Assembly (NCBI GenBank): GCA_964441285.1
Contig: CAYTUK010000011.1
Location: forward strand, 1 to 64,000
From: S010-25 sp964441285
GTDB taxonomy: Bacteria; Pseudomonadota; Gammaproteobacteria; SZUA-229
Direction of reading: 5' to 3'
Length of the DNA: 64,000 nucleotides
Shown: positions 26,489-35,735 of the stretch, piece by piece
Position numbering within the stretch: the first letter of the stretch is position 1
How the letters are laid out: each line of letters starts with the position of its first letter
Notes under the pieces: generated by a model
What the model was told of the DNA's origin: nothing
What the model saw: the letters and a program-made list of their open reading frames with translations, nothing else
Databases searched by the model: none
Made by a program: the position numbers and the translations under genes

Positions 26489-29236
26489 CTATTTTAAATG
26501 ATCAATATCGATTTCTTTTACTTGCTGGATAATGGTTAACAATGAATTTGTTTTATCCTGTAGATTAAATTCAACATTATGATTAACCAGGTTTTCTATT
26601 TCACTGCATGCATATTTAAGCTTGACTGTACCGCAACATCGACTGGCACCGTGGAGTTTATGTATGATATTTTTTAATTCCTCGCGGTTATTTAACTTGA
26701 CGGCCTGTTTGATTTTACTCGTATAGTCATCTAACTCTGCGCGGAGCATAGAAAAGAGCTCCAGCGCGAGTTTCTTATTACCACCGGTAAATTCACTGGC
26801 AGTATCAAGCGAGAAAATACCGTCTGTTGCTAACTTGCTGGCAGAATGCCCAATGGTAACGGGCGTTTTTTTATTAGTCCACTGGTTAATAACATGGTGC
26901 ATCACATTATCACTAATAGGTTTAATGAGAATATCATTCATCCCAGCGCGTGATATTTTTTCAGCGTCTTTTGTTAATGCATTCGCCGTTAAGGCAATAA
27001 TAATAGAATTTTTATTTTTCTCTCCATCTTTTATTTGCCTGCTGGTTTCGTAGCCATCGAGACCTGGCATATGTAAATCCATAAAAATAATATCAAAAGT
27101 GGTTTTCCCCGCATAATCAATTGCCTGTTCACCAGAATGGGCCGTTGTAACATTAACTCTGTTTTTATGAAGAATTATTTCTGCGAGTCGTAGACTAATA
27201 TCATTATCATCAACAACCATTATTTTCAGATCTGACCAATCAGTAATATTCTGGTTATTATGGATCTCAATTGCCTCAATGTTATATTGATGGTGATTGA
27301 TCAAGTTGATTAATTTCTGCTGGATAAATCCGATTTTTTCAGAAATAAAAATAGCTTCATCGAATTGATTACCCTGAATATGCTTTAATTTTTCGTGTGA
27401 ACGAGTATTGGCAATTAGTAGGCTGGGGTGTGGAATGTTACATTGATTTAGTGCGCTAATGAAATCATCATTATAAGAATAGCTTCTGTCCAGATAAATA
27501 ATAGTAGCATCAAATGGGTAAGACGATTTTTTATCAGAGATTAAATCTTCTATATTTAGCTCAGTTACCTGGCATTTCCATGATTCAAGAATGGATTTCA
27601 GGATCTGATTCCCAATAATATGTGTTGCTAAAAAAGCAATTTTTTTATCAATTAATATAGGCGAATATACATTTTTATCATGCTCGTTATTAACAGGTGT
27701 GACAGGGATGCTGAACCAGAAAATAGAACCTTTGTTCAGGGTGCTATCGAAACCAATTTTACCCCGCATTAAAAGGGTTAACTTTTTCGAAATAACAAGA
27801 CCGAGACCGGTTCCTCCAAAACGCCGTGTAATCGTTGCATCAGCTTGAGTGAAAGCTTTAAATAATTTTTTCTTATCTGATCGACTCATGCCAATACCCG
27901 TATCTATAACGGTAAATTTTATGTTGTATTCGGCGTTGTCAATTTCCCCTGGTTCTATTTGCAAATAAACATATCCAGTTTCGGTAAATTTAATTGCATT
28001 ACCGACAAGATTGGTAATAATTTGATGAATGCGGAGAGGATCGGCGCGCAGAATATTTGGCAGGAGGTTATCTATTCGGTAGAATAATTCGATATTTTTT
28101 TCATATGCAGTAGGGGTTAATAAATTAATAACATCTTCAATAATATCCAGTAGATTAAATTCACTGTTATTTATTTCCGTTTTACCTGACTCGATTTTTG
28201 ATAGGTCAAGAATATCATTAATTATTTCTAATAAATTATTTGCAGATTTTTTTATGGTATTTGTGTAATCGGCTTGCTGATCAGACAGTTTTGTACTGTG
28301 CAATAATTCAGTAAATCCAATAATACCGCTAAGAGGTGTGCGAATCTCATGGCTCATGTTAGCGAGAAATTCAGACTTTGCTTTGTTTGCAGAGATCGCT
28401 CTGGATCGAGTAATGTCCAGTTCAGCATTACGTATTTCCAGCTCTTCCATCGTTTGTTGAAGTTCATTTGTGTATTCATTTAGCTGGTTTTCCATGCTCA
28501 GATGAGAGCCTTTTAACTCTGCTGTCATATGGTTAATACAGGATTGAAGGGAGCCAATCTCGCCAGTTGAATTCTCTTTAATTTGAGTATCAAAATTACC
28601 TAATGCTATATCTTTTACTGTTTCACTAAGTAGCTTGATCGGTTTTGTAATGATATGGCTTATTTTTATAATAATTAATAAAGTTATTATAATTAATATA
28701 AGTGTTATTAATACTCCTTTTTCAATATGAGATATTTTCTCATTAAAAGCATAATTTGTTGTAAGTGTAATAATAATCTGGCCAATTTTACTATCTAAGA
28801 TTTTATTAGATGAACTTATTCTGTCCCCATAATCTTCAACTGGAATTCTTTTTGAAATAACAGGTGCAGTAAATTGAAGGTATTTATTTCTGTTAAACAG
28901 GCGGGTCAATAAGGGTGTGTTTTTTCTTGCATTGAATTCTGGTTTTTTTATATCAAGTACCAGTTTGTTATTTCTATTTAGAATCTGTACGCGTATAACG
29001 TCCTTATTAATAATAATAGACTTAATTAAGGGTAAAATAATTTTTGTATTACCTGAATATATGGAGTACTCGGCAGCAGGAGAAAGTTGTTTAGCGATAG
29101 ATTTACCATGTTTATTAAGTGATTCAGATATATAGTTGAACTGACTATGAATGAAATAGGCAGAAAGAATTATTGCGATAATAAGTGCGGGCATTATTGC
29201 AATAATAATAATTTGATTGCTAATACCACGTTTCAT
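26489..29236 (-). CDS. BarA-like membrane hybrid histidine kinase (HAMP-HisKA-HATPase-REC-Hpt)
   Basis: 915 residues. Two membrane segments (about 8-30 and 168-190) bound a periplasmic sensor region. A HAMP domain and coiled coil (about 190-275) lead to HisKA with ANMSHEIRTPLSGIIGF (His near 295). The ATPase domain shows NLVGNAIKFTETG, DTGIGM and RFGGTGLGLVISKKL. A degenerate receiver is followed by a true receiver (IMVVDDNDISLRLA, phospho-Asp in IIFMDLHMPGLDGYE) and an Hpt domain with IIHKLHGASRCCG near 865. It is a full phosphorelay kinase of the BarA type. It overlaps the binding-protein gene by 4 bases (ATGA), so its input is probably that protein and the TonB receptor upstream. Codon use is strikingly AT-rich. 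Confidence 0.92.
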   Translation of the reverse strand: MKRGISNQIIIIAIMPALIIAIILSAYFIHSQFNYISESLNKHGKSIAKQLSPAAEYSIYSGNTKIILPLIKSIIINKDVIRVQILNRNNKLVLDIKKPEFNARKNTPLLTRLFNRNKYLQFTAPVISKRIPVEDYGDRISSSNKILDSKIGQIIITLTTNYAFNEKISHIEKGVLITLILIIITLLIIIKISHIITKPIKLLSETVKDIALGNFDTQIKENSTGEIGSLQSCINHMTAELKGSHLSMENQLNEYTNELQQTMEELEIRNAELDITRSRAISANKAKSEFLANMSHEIRTPLSGIIGFTELLHSTKLSDQQADYTNTIKKSANNLLEIINDILDLSKIESGKTEINNSEFNLLDIIEDVINLLTPTAYEKNIELFYRIDNLLPNILRADPLRIHQIITNLVGNAIKFTETGYVYLQIEPGEIDNAEYNIKFTVIDTGIGMSRSDKKKLFKAFTQADATITRRFGGTGLGLVISKKLTLLMRGKIGFDSTLNKGSIFWFSIPVTPVNNEHDKNVYSPILIDKKIAFLATHIIGNQILKSILESWKCQVTELNIEDLISDKKSSYPFDATIIYLDRSYSYNDDFISALNQCNIPHPSLLIANTRSHEKLKHIQGNQFDEAIFISEKIGFIQQKLINLINHHQYNIEAIEIHNNQNITDWSDLKIMVVDDNDISLRLAEIILHKNRVNVTTAHSGEQAIDYAGKTTFDIIFMDLHMPGLDGYETSRQIKDGEKNKNSIIIALTANALTKDAEKISRAGMNDILIKPISDNVMHHVINQWTNKKTPVTIGHSASKLATDGIFSLDTASEFTGGNKKLALELFSMLRAELDDYTSKIKQAVKLNNREELKNIIHKLHGASRCCGTVKLKYACSEIENLVNHNVEFNLQDKTNSLLTIIQQVKEIDIDHLK

Positions 29237-30249
29237 TTTATGTTCCTGGCCTTTTTTAAATCGCTATTGATTAGCTTGGTTTTTATCTTCTTAATATCGG
29301 GAAATTCCAGACCAAGTGCCATGAAAACCTGTCTATTAAAGCTGATGTTAAATTTTTTCGGATAATTAATGTGGTTTTTAAACTGATGTTTACCCTGTAT
29401 AAATTTTATCGCCAGGTTATAAGCAGCTTGATATATTTCATCTGGCGTACTATAAATAGATGCAAGTGCGCCAGCAGCAACGAAATTTCTGGAAAAAGCA
29501 ATAACTGGTTTTCTATAGCGATAACTGGTTAGTAGAATATTTTTTATGGTTTCACTGTTGTAAATACTTTCATCGGGTAGTGCGAGTAAGACATCTGCAT
29601 GTTTTAGTGCATCTTTAACTTTATCGGTTAAATAATTATCAGCCGTTGTGCTTATGCCGTATAATTTCATATTATATCGGGTTGCACACTGTTGCAGAGA
29701 TAGTTTACTAACAGGTCTTGTTTTACTGCTTAAGTAACCGATACTTTTCCATTGACTATTGATGAGCGTTATAAAAAGAAACTGTCTGCAATAAGGTTGC
29801 GTCATGTATAAAATTGCATTTTGTTTAAGCGTGTTTATTTTTGGTGTGTATTTTCCTGGATCGGTAGAAATAAATAATTTTTTTATGCCTGGATAGATTT
29901 TATTTGCTATTTTTATATGACTTAATCCTATAGCGATTACCAGATCAGGTTTCTGATTTATTTTTAACTGGATAGCATTAGATGAATTTTTTAATATTTT
30001 AATATTTTGACTATTTTTTAATAGCATAGTTGATAACTTATTTGCAATTTTTGCCGGAAATGAACTGTCAGATGAAAAAATTATTTTAATATACTGAGGT
30101 TTTATATTATTTTTATTGTTCGATGACTGGTTATAAGCTGTTGTGGAGAAGATGGGCAGTGATATGCATAAGGTAATAAGTAGAAGTAAACCGCTAAACA
30201 ATGGTGTTAGCTTGGAATAATCTGGAATTCCTTGTCTGATTTTAGGCAT
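29233..30249 (-). CDS. Periplasmic ABC-type substrate-binding-like protein (probable kinase ligand sensor)
   Basis: 338 residues. A membrane/signal segment (about 18-38, FSGLLLLITLCISLPIF) precedes a two-lobed fold like the ABC transporter substrate-binding proteins of the COG2984 type. Visible features are PDLVIAIGLSHIKIA near 105, LFISTDPG near 125, DVLLALPDESIYN near 220 and YRKPVIAFSRNFVAAGAL near 245. No permease or ATPase gene is nearby. Instead it lies 15 bases after a TonB-dependent receptor gene and overlaps a hybrid kinase gene by 4 bases, so it more likely hands a ligand signal to the kinase than feeds a transporter. The ligand is unknown. Composition is AT-rich like its neighbours. 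Confidence 0.78.
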   Translation of the reverse strand: MPKIRQGIPDYSKLTPLFSGLLLLITLCISLPIFSTTAYNQSSNNKNNIKPQYIKIIFSSDSSFPAKIANKLSTMLLKNSQNIKILKNSSNAIQLKINQKPDLVIAIGLSHIKIANKIYPGIKKLFISTDPGKYTPKINTLKQNAILYMTQPYCRQFLFITLINSQWKSIGYLSSKTRPVSKLSLQQCATRYNMKLYGISTTADNYLTDKVKDALKHADVLLALPDESIYNSETIKNILLTSYRYRKPVIAFSRNFVAAGALASIYSTPDEIYQAAYNLAIKFIQGKHQFKNHINYPKKFNISFNRQVFMALGLEFPDIKKIKTKLINSDLKKARNIK

Positions 30250-30264
30250 TGTCGTTGTATGGAA

Positions 30265-32301
30265 TTAAAAGTTTATTCTCAGGTCAATATATGCTGTTGG
30301 CGTTTGGACGATTTGTGGTGCTGTGCTTGTTCTTGGTTGGCTTTTATAGTCGCTATAACTGCCCAGCATATTCTTTAGTACCAGTGACAAACTGCCGTGA
30401 GTTTGATTGTAATTAAAGTTTCTGGATAGTCTAATGTTTAAAATTTGATAACTTCCATGTGCTGCATCCGCCCATTTGAATCTCTCAACGTAATAATAGG
30501 CCAGGCTGGAGTTGTATTTCTCATTAAACTGTTTAGTAATAAACAGAGAAAAACTGTGTTGTGGTGCAGATTTTGCAAGGATGCCTGAATTGCTCCTTAT
30601 TTTAATAATAGCCGTACTTGCGATTAGTCTTAAGGTCGGGTCAATATGATAATTCAGCTCAAGTTCAAGTCCGGTTGTAGCACTTTCTTTAACATTCCTA
30701 AACATATTTGTGGTGTTGTAATTTTTTAACGGGTTATTGGTAGTTACTTTTTCAATATCAATATAGTTTGATATGTTGTCATGGAATACGCGTGCATTAA
30801 ACAGAAACGTGCCTTTAAGTAGCTTCCCAATATAAGCAATTTCACGACTGATTATTTTCTGGTTTCTCAGATTTCTATTGCCGGTAAAAAATTGATCCCG
30901 TAATGTAACGCCGGTTGGTGTGCCGCCAATCGTTAAACGATGTTTATATTCTGTATCAGCCATGACTTCAAATATAAATGGGCTGCGTATCCCTTCGCTA
31001 ATTCCCAATCGAATTTTATGCTTATTATTGAAGGCATGAATAAAGGATAATCGGGGCGAAAACGCGGTGTTGGTGAAATCGTTATGTTCTATCAATCCAC
31101 CTGCATTGATAATATTACTCCGATTAATGTACCATTCGGCACTTGCAAAACTACGGTATAACTTATGCGTAATTTTGTCGCTTCTGCCAAGAAACAAAGG
31201 CGAACGCACAAAATCAACTTGTGCATTTAAACCCCAGGTTAATTTTAGGTTCTTATTAGGGAAGATAAAATCGGTCAGTTCGAGATTATGGCGCTCAGAT
31301 TTGATGCTTGCATTAATATTTAATCTAAATGGGTCGGCACCTGGAAAGCTGATTGGGTCGGACTTATATGTGTCTTCCTTGTTATACATGTTGTAGTAAT
31401 ATTGCAACAGGATAGTGTTCTTTTTATTGATTACGTTTTCAAACTTGATAAACTGAAAAAAGCGCGTGTTTTCAACGGTGCGTGCTGTTGGCAAAACATC
31501 TGCGTGGTTGCGATCTGCCTGCTGATAGTTGAGGCCATATCCGCCCTGGTAACTGAGCGTCTTTTTATTATCATACTGATAATCCATACGGTAGTCGATA
31601 TTGTGGCTATGGGTATTATCAGGGTTACTAAAACGGTTAGCGCTATCGAGACCATTGTCGTTTAGAGTGGATCCGGTCACTCGGTAGTCAAGCTTGCCGC
31701 TGTTACCGCCATAACGGTATGTCAGGTCAGCGATATCATGGTTGCCCACATTGGTTCGCACATATGTACCCTGATCTTCAGCCGCCGTGCGGGTAATAAT
31801 ATTGATCGCAGCAAGAAAGCTGTTGGAACCATAAGTGGCCAGATTAGGGCCGCGAGAAACTTCAATACGCTCGATGTCATCAATATTTATAGGGATACTT
31901 TTCCACAGGATGCCACCAAAAAATGGGTCATAGATGGAACGACCATCAATTAGTACCTGTATTTGTTTAGAATACTGGTCACTGTGCCCGTGGTAGGTCA
32001 CAACGTATCTGGGTTCATCACCAAATTCATTGCCACTGTATCCAACCTGCACTCCGGGTATCAGACGCAGAATGTCAGGGATGGTTCTGGCGCCGGATGC
32101 CTGAATTGTTTCTCGGTCGATAACCGAGGTAGCAACGGCTGCATCTGAAACCGGTTTCTCAAGCCTGTTGGCAGACAGCGCGATCGGCATATTAAAAAAA
32201 AGCTCATTGCCGGCAGCCAGGAGAGGTAAAGGATTTATGAGTAAAGTGGCAAAAAACAGCGGGAGAGTTAATCTGCTGATTAGTATTGAGGTGAATTTCA
32301 C
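30265..32301 (-). CDS. TonB-dependent outer-membrane receptor
   Basis: 678 residues. A signal peptide (about 1-30, ending LLAAG) is followed by a plug domain (about 45-165: TIPDILRLIPGVQVGYSGN, IQVLIDGRSIYDP, IERIEVSRGPNLATYGSNSF, AAINIITR). A 22-strand-type barrel ends in IDLRINF with a terminal Phe. The family takes up siderophores, vitamins or sugars using TonB energy. There is no clear canonical TonB box; ALSANRLEKP sits in its place. First gene of an operon with a binding protein and a hybrid kinase, suggesting it either imports the signal or senses it. The substrate cannot be told from sequence. Confidence 0.92.
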   Translation of the reverse strand: MKFTSILISRLTLPLFFATLLINPLPLLAAGNELFFNMPIALSANRLEKPVSDAAVATSVIDRETIQASGARTIPDILRLIPGVQVGYSGNEFGDEPRYVVTYHGHSDQYSKQIQVLIDGRSIYDPFFGGILWKSIPINIDDIERIEVSRGPNLATYGSNSFLAAINIITRTAAEDQGTYVRTNVGNHDIADLTYRYGGNSGKLDYRVTGSTLNDNGLDSANRFSNPDNTHSHNIDYRMDYQYDNKKTLSYQGGYGLNYQQADRNHADVLPTARTVENTRFFQFIKFENVINKKNTILLQYYYNMYNKEDTYKSDPISFPGADPFRLNINASIKSERHNLELTDFIFPNKNLKLTWGLNAQVDFVRSPLFLGRSDKITHKLYRSFASAEWYINRSNIINAGGLIEHNDFTNTAFSPRLSFIHAFNNKHKIRLGISEGIRSPFIFEVMADTEYKHRLTIGGTPTGVTLRDQFFTGNRNLRNQKIISREIAYIGKLLKGTFLFNARVFHDNISNYIDIEKVTTNNPLKNYNTTNMFRNVKESATTGLELELNYHIDPTLRLIASTAIIKIRSNSGILAKSAPQHSFSLFITKQFNEKYNSSLAYYYVERFKWADAAHGSYQILNIRLSRNFNYNQTHGSLSLVLKNMLGSYSDYKSQPRTSTAPQIVQTPTAYIDLRINF

Positions 32302-32566
32302 AATATAAAAAATTTCGAAGGTTGTAACATGGTGTGTTTAAATGTGCATACGTTATTATTTTATCTGGAATATAACACAGGTCTATAACAGGGGAGAATC
32401 AAAATGAGTCCTGATGGTTTTATTGGTTACAAAACGACCCAAATTGTAGCCATAAGATGATAGCCATAAGAAATTCATTGGAAAAGTATTGCCTCGATCT
32501 AACTGTAAGCTACGTTATTTAACTGATACCCTGGGTTGTCTAAATGTATGAGAGTTTGAATAGATA

Positions 32567-33466
32567 ATGAATAGAGAAAATTTTTTAACACTTGCAGATA
32601 CGATTGGTAAAACACCACTGGTACGGTTACAGCGGTTGTTAAAAAACAGCGATAATATCGTATTGCTTAAACTGGAAGGTAATAACCCAGCAGGTTCCGT
32701 AAAGGATCGGCCTGCACTGAATATGATTCGGCAGGCAGAGCAACGTGGCGAGATTAAACCTGGCGACACCTTAATTGAGGCAACCAGTGGTAATACAGGC
32801 ATAGCACTGGCAATGGTAGCAGCGGTTATGGGCTATCAGATGATTTTGATTATGCCGGATAATATGAGCCAGGAACGTCGAGCGGCAATGAAAGCGTACG
32901 CTGCTAAACTTGTCCTTGTTACCCATGAGCAGGGCATGGAAGAAGCCCGCGACCTCGCACTCCAAATGCAACGTGAAGGCAAGGGCATCGTACTGGACCA
33001 GTTTAACAATCAGGATAATTCCAATGCACACTATTTAACTACTGGGCCAGAAATCTGGCAGCAGAGTGCGGGGGAGGTGACACATTTCGTTAGCGCAATG
33101 GGTACTACCGGCACGATTATGGGGGTGTCACGCTACCTAAAAGAAAAGAACCCCGCCGTACAAATTGTTGGTGTGCAGCCAGCAGAAGGCGCAAAAATAC
33201 CAGGTATCCGCCGTTGGCCTGAAGCTTATTTACCCGGTATCTTTGATGCTAGCCGCGTGGATTTAACGCTGGATATAAGCCAGCTAGAAGCAGAGCAGAC
33301 AACGCGGGATCTGGCTACAAAGGAAGGTATATTCTGCGGTATTTCATCGGGTGGTGCGGTTGCTGCTGCACTGAAATTATCACAACAGGTAGATAATGCT
33401 GTCATTACAACCATTATTTGTGATCGTGGTGACCGCTACCTTTCAACGGGTGTTTTTCCTGCCTGA
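32567..33466 (+). CDS. cysM: Cysteine synthase B (O-acetylserine sulfhydrylase)
   Basis: 299 residues. This fold-type II PLP enzyme forms cysteine from O-acetylserine and sulfide or thiosulfate. The PLP Lys is in NNPAGSVKDRPALNM near residue 45, where the sequence RPALNMI is typical of CysM rather than CysK. The substrate loop is EATSGNTGIALAM near 72, the phosphate loop GTTGTIMG near 178 and the PLP-N1 Ser in GISSGGAVAAA near 258. It stands alone with 134 bases before rlmD, probably the same transcriptional direction and possibly the same unit. Confidence 0.95.
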   Translation: MNRENFLTLADTIGKTPLVRLQRLLKNSDNIVLLKLEGNNPAGSVKDRPALNMIRQAEQRGEIKPGDTLIEATSGNTGIALAMVAAVMGYQMILIMPDNMSQERRAAMKAYAAKLVLVTHEQGMEEARDLALQMQREGKGIVLDQFNNQDNSNAHYLTTGPEIWQQSAGEVTHFVSAMGTTGTIMGVSRYLKEKNPAVQIVGVQPAEGAKIPGIRRWPEAYLPGIFDASRVDLTLDISQLEAEQTTRDLATKEGIFCGISSGGAVAAALKLSQQVDNAVITTIICDRGDRYLSTGVFPA

Positions 33467-33600
33467 TTTGGAGTCGATTTTTTGCTATATTTGAGGTGAA
33501 TGGCACGACCATTTAACGAAAATTATATTCAAATTTGATGTTTCTACAATGGTGTTTCTACAATATGGCTCCAGTAAACTTTAATGTGGAATAATGTAGT

Positions 33601-34968
33601 ATGGCAAAAAATAAACGGCGACATCGTGGTCAGCGCTTACCTGTCGAACTGGTCGAGGCACAGATAAGCGCGTTATCAGCGGAAGGTCGTGGTATTACGC
33701 ATATAAACGATCAGGTGGTTTTCGTTGATTTGGCCCTGGCAGGCGAAAGGGTCAAGTTTAAATATACAACAAAAATCGCCAAATATGCAGAAGGTGTCGC
33801 GGTCGAAATACTACAGACTTCAACTGACAGAATCCCCCCGGTTTGTGCAGCATTTGAACGTTGTGGCGGTTGCAGTTTGCAACATATGTCAGCGGTTGCA
33901 CAGATTGCGCTGAAGCAGAAAATGTTGCTGGATCAGCTGGAGCATGTCGGCAAGGTAAAACCACAACGGGTACTTGAACCGTTACTGGGACCACAAACGG
34001 CTTATCGGCACAAAGCACGCTTAGGAGTACGTTTTGTGGTGAAAAAAGATAAAGTGTTAATCGGTTTTCGTGAACGTGGGGGGCGTTTTCTTACTGATAT
34101 GGCTTGTTGCGAGGTGCTGCATGAAAGTGTTGGAAAAAATCTTGAAGCAATGAGTCAATGCCTGTACCAGTTACATGCCAGACAATCGATTGCACAAATT
34201 GAAGTTGCTATTGGTGATAATCAGGCAGTGCTGGTATTTCGTCATCTACAGCCACTGGATGAACATGATCGCTGTTTATTAATCCAATTTTGCCAACAGC
34301 ATAATCTGGTCGCTTATCTACAGGCTGGTCCACCAACCGAGCTGGAACCACTCTGGCCTGAAAAACCAGAGCCATTATTTTATCGGCTTAATGACTTTAA
34401 TATAAAAATTGAATTTCAACCATCCGATTTCACCCAGGTCAATCCTGTTATTAATCAGCAAATGGTGCGTCTTGCTGTTACTCGGCTTCAGCTGGATAAA
34501 ACAGACAAAGTGCTAGATTTGTTTAGTGGGCTGGGTAATTTCTCTCTGGCAATGGCCTCGCATTGTGCCAGTGTGACAGCGGTAGAAGGTTCTTTGCTCA
34601 TGGTGCAGAAAGCGCGTGACAATGCAAAGCTAAATAACATTAAAAATACGGAGTTTATTTTTGCAGATTTATACAGTGAAGAAGCATTGACGGCGCTCTG
34701 GACTAAACAACATTATAATAAGATTTTACTTGATCCGCCACGCTCAGGTGCGGTAGCGATACTTCCATTATTAAAAAAAATGCAGGCTGAGATTATTGTT
34801 TATGTATCCTGTCATCCGTCTACCCTGGCGCGAGATGCCGGAATGCTGGTGAATACGCTGGGCTATACTTTGCTGGAAGCGGGTATTATGGATATGTTTC
34901 CACACACCGCACATGTGGAGTCGATAGCTATTTTTGGGCGAAAAAAATCCTCATCCCAGACTCCCTAA
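33601..34968 (+). CDS. rlmD: 23S rRNA (uracil-1939-C5)-methyltransferase RlmD
   Basis: 455 residues. An N-terminal TRAM domain (about 10-70, ISALSAEGRGI, VVFVDLALAGERV) is followed by the iron-sulfur ligands CAAFERCGGCSLQHM (near 82-95) and a fourth Cys in MACCEVL near 160. The SAM-dependent methyltransferase domain has DLFSGLGNFSL near 303, LDPPRSG near 378 and the catalytic Cys in YVSCHPSTLARD near 400. It methylates U1939 of 23S rRNA. It is convergent with the FHA/PP2C/kinase operon, with only 7 bases between stop codons. Confidence 0.95.
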   Translation: MAKNKRRHRGQRLPVELVEAQISALSAEGRGITHINDQVVFVDLALAGERVKFKYTTKIAKYAEGVAVEILQTSTDRIPPVCAAFERCGGCSLQHMSAVAQIALKQKMLLDQLEHVGKVKPQRVLEPLLGPQTAYRHKARLGVRFVVKKDKVLIGFRERGGRFLTDMACCEVLHESVGKNLEAMSQCLYQLHARQSIAQIEVAIGDNQAVLVFRHLQPLDEHDRCLLIQFCQQHNLVAYLQAGPPTELEPLWPEKPEPLFYRLNDFNIKIEFQPSDFTQVNPVINQQMVRLAVTRLQLDKTDKVLDLFSGLGNFSLAMASHCASVTAVEGSLLMVQKARDNAKLNNIKNTEFIFADLYSEEALTALWTKQHYNKILLDPPRSGAVAILPLLKKMQAEIIVYVSCHPSTLARDAGMLVNTLGYTLLEAGIMDMFPHTAHVESIAIFGRKKSSSQTP

Positions 34969-34975
34969 CGCTTTT

Positions 34976-35707
34976 CTATTCGCGCTCTTTTTCTGCGCGT
35001 GCGGATAAAAAGAACCCCATCTTAATACCTGCAACTTCAATTATATCGCCGTTATGGAGCTGCAATGCCTGTTTACCCACAGCATTGCCATTTAGCTGTG
35101 GCATTTTATTCTGTTTTCCAGTATCAATAATAATTAAAAAATAGCCGGTGGGGCGGCGCGTAATGGCAGCGACCTGAACACCAGGATCGCCCAGTGTGGT
35201 AAGCGCTTTAGTAAGAACTAATTCTTTACCGTTATTGGCACCAGACATGAGCTGTAATCTGGCTATGCCGAGATTTGCGGTTGATATTTCGGCAGTAGCG
35301 AGATCGTCTGCAATCTTACCAATTGATTGCCCTATATTTCTGTCGGTTTCTTCAGTTTCTGGCATACCTTGTGCATCGGGACGAATAATCATGGTTTTAT
35401 TGAATTCGCAGTCATCATCTGCTTCACCGATGTAGGTGAGGGTGCAATTACCAATGCGTATAATGTCGCCGTTGTTTAATGCCTGTTTGTTGATTTTTTC
35501 TCCATTAACGCGGGTGCCATTTGTGCTATCAAGGTCTTCAATAAAGGCATCATTCAAAATGGTTAATATCCTGGCATGTTGGTTGCTTACTGCCCGGTTA
35601 TCAATGTGAATGTCGTTATCAGGTTTACGACCAATGGTTATTTCTTCCTGTTCAAGTTGGTATTCATTTTGAGTTGTGCCGTTAAAGTTTAATAAAAGTT
35701 TAGGCAT
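34976..35707 (-). CDS. FHA-domain protein (phosphothreonine reader of the Ser/Thr kinase module)
   Basis: 243 residues. The N-terminal forkhead-associated domain (about 1-95) has the phosphopeptide-binding residues in ITIGRKPDNDIHIDNRAVSNQHARI and STNGTRVNG. A second FHA-like fold near the C-terminus (about 155-235, LTTLGDPGVQVAAITRRPTG, LHNGDIIEVAGIKMGFF) lacks the usual Ser-His pair and may not bind phosphopeptides. It is the last gene of a three-gene operon after PP2C and the CHASE2 kinase, 28 bases after the phosphatase. It probably binds phosphothreonine on the kinase or its targets. The target process is unknown. Confidence 0.88.
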   Translation of the reverse strand: MPKLLLNFNGTTQNEYQLEQEEITIGRKPDNDIHIDNRAVSNQHARILTILNDAFIEDLDSTNGTRVNGEKINKQALNNGDIIRIGNCTLTYIGEADDDCEFNKTMIIRPDAQGMPETEETDRNIGQSIGKIADDLATAEISTANLGIARLQLMSGANNGKELVLTKALTTLGDPGVQVAAITRRPTGYFLIIIDTGKQNKMPQLNGNAVGKQALQLHNGDIIEVAGIKMGFFLSARAEKERE

Positions 35708-35735
35708 AGTTGATCCTTAAATATATAAATATTAA

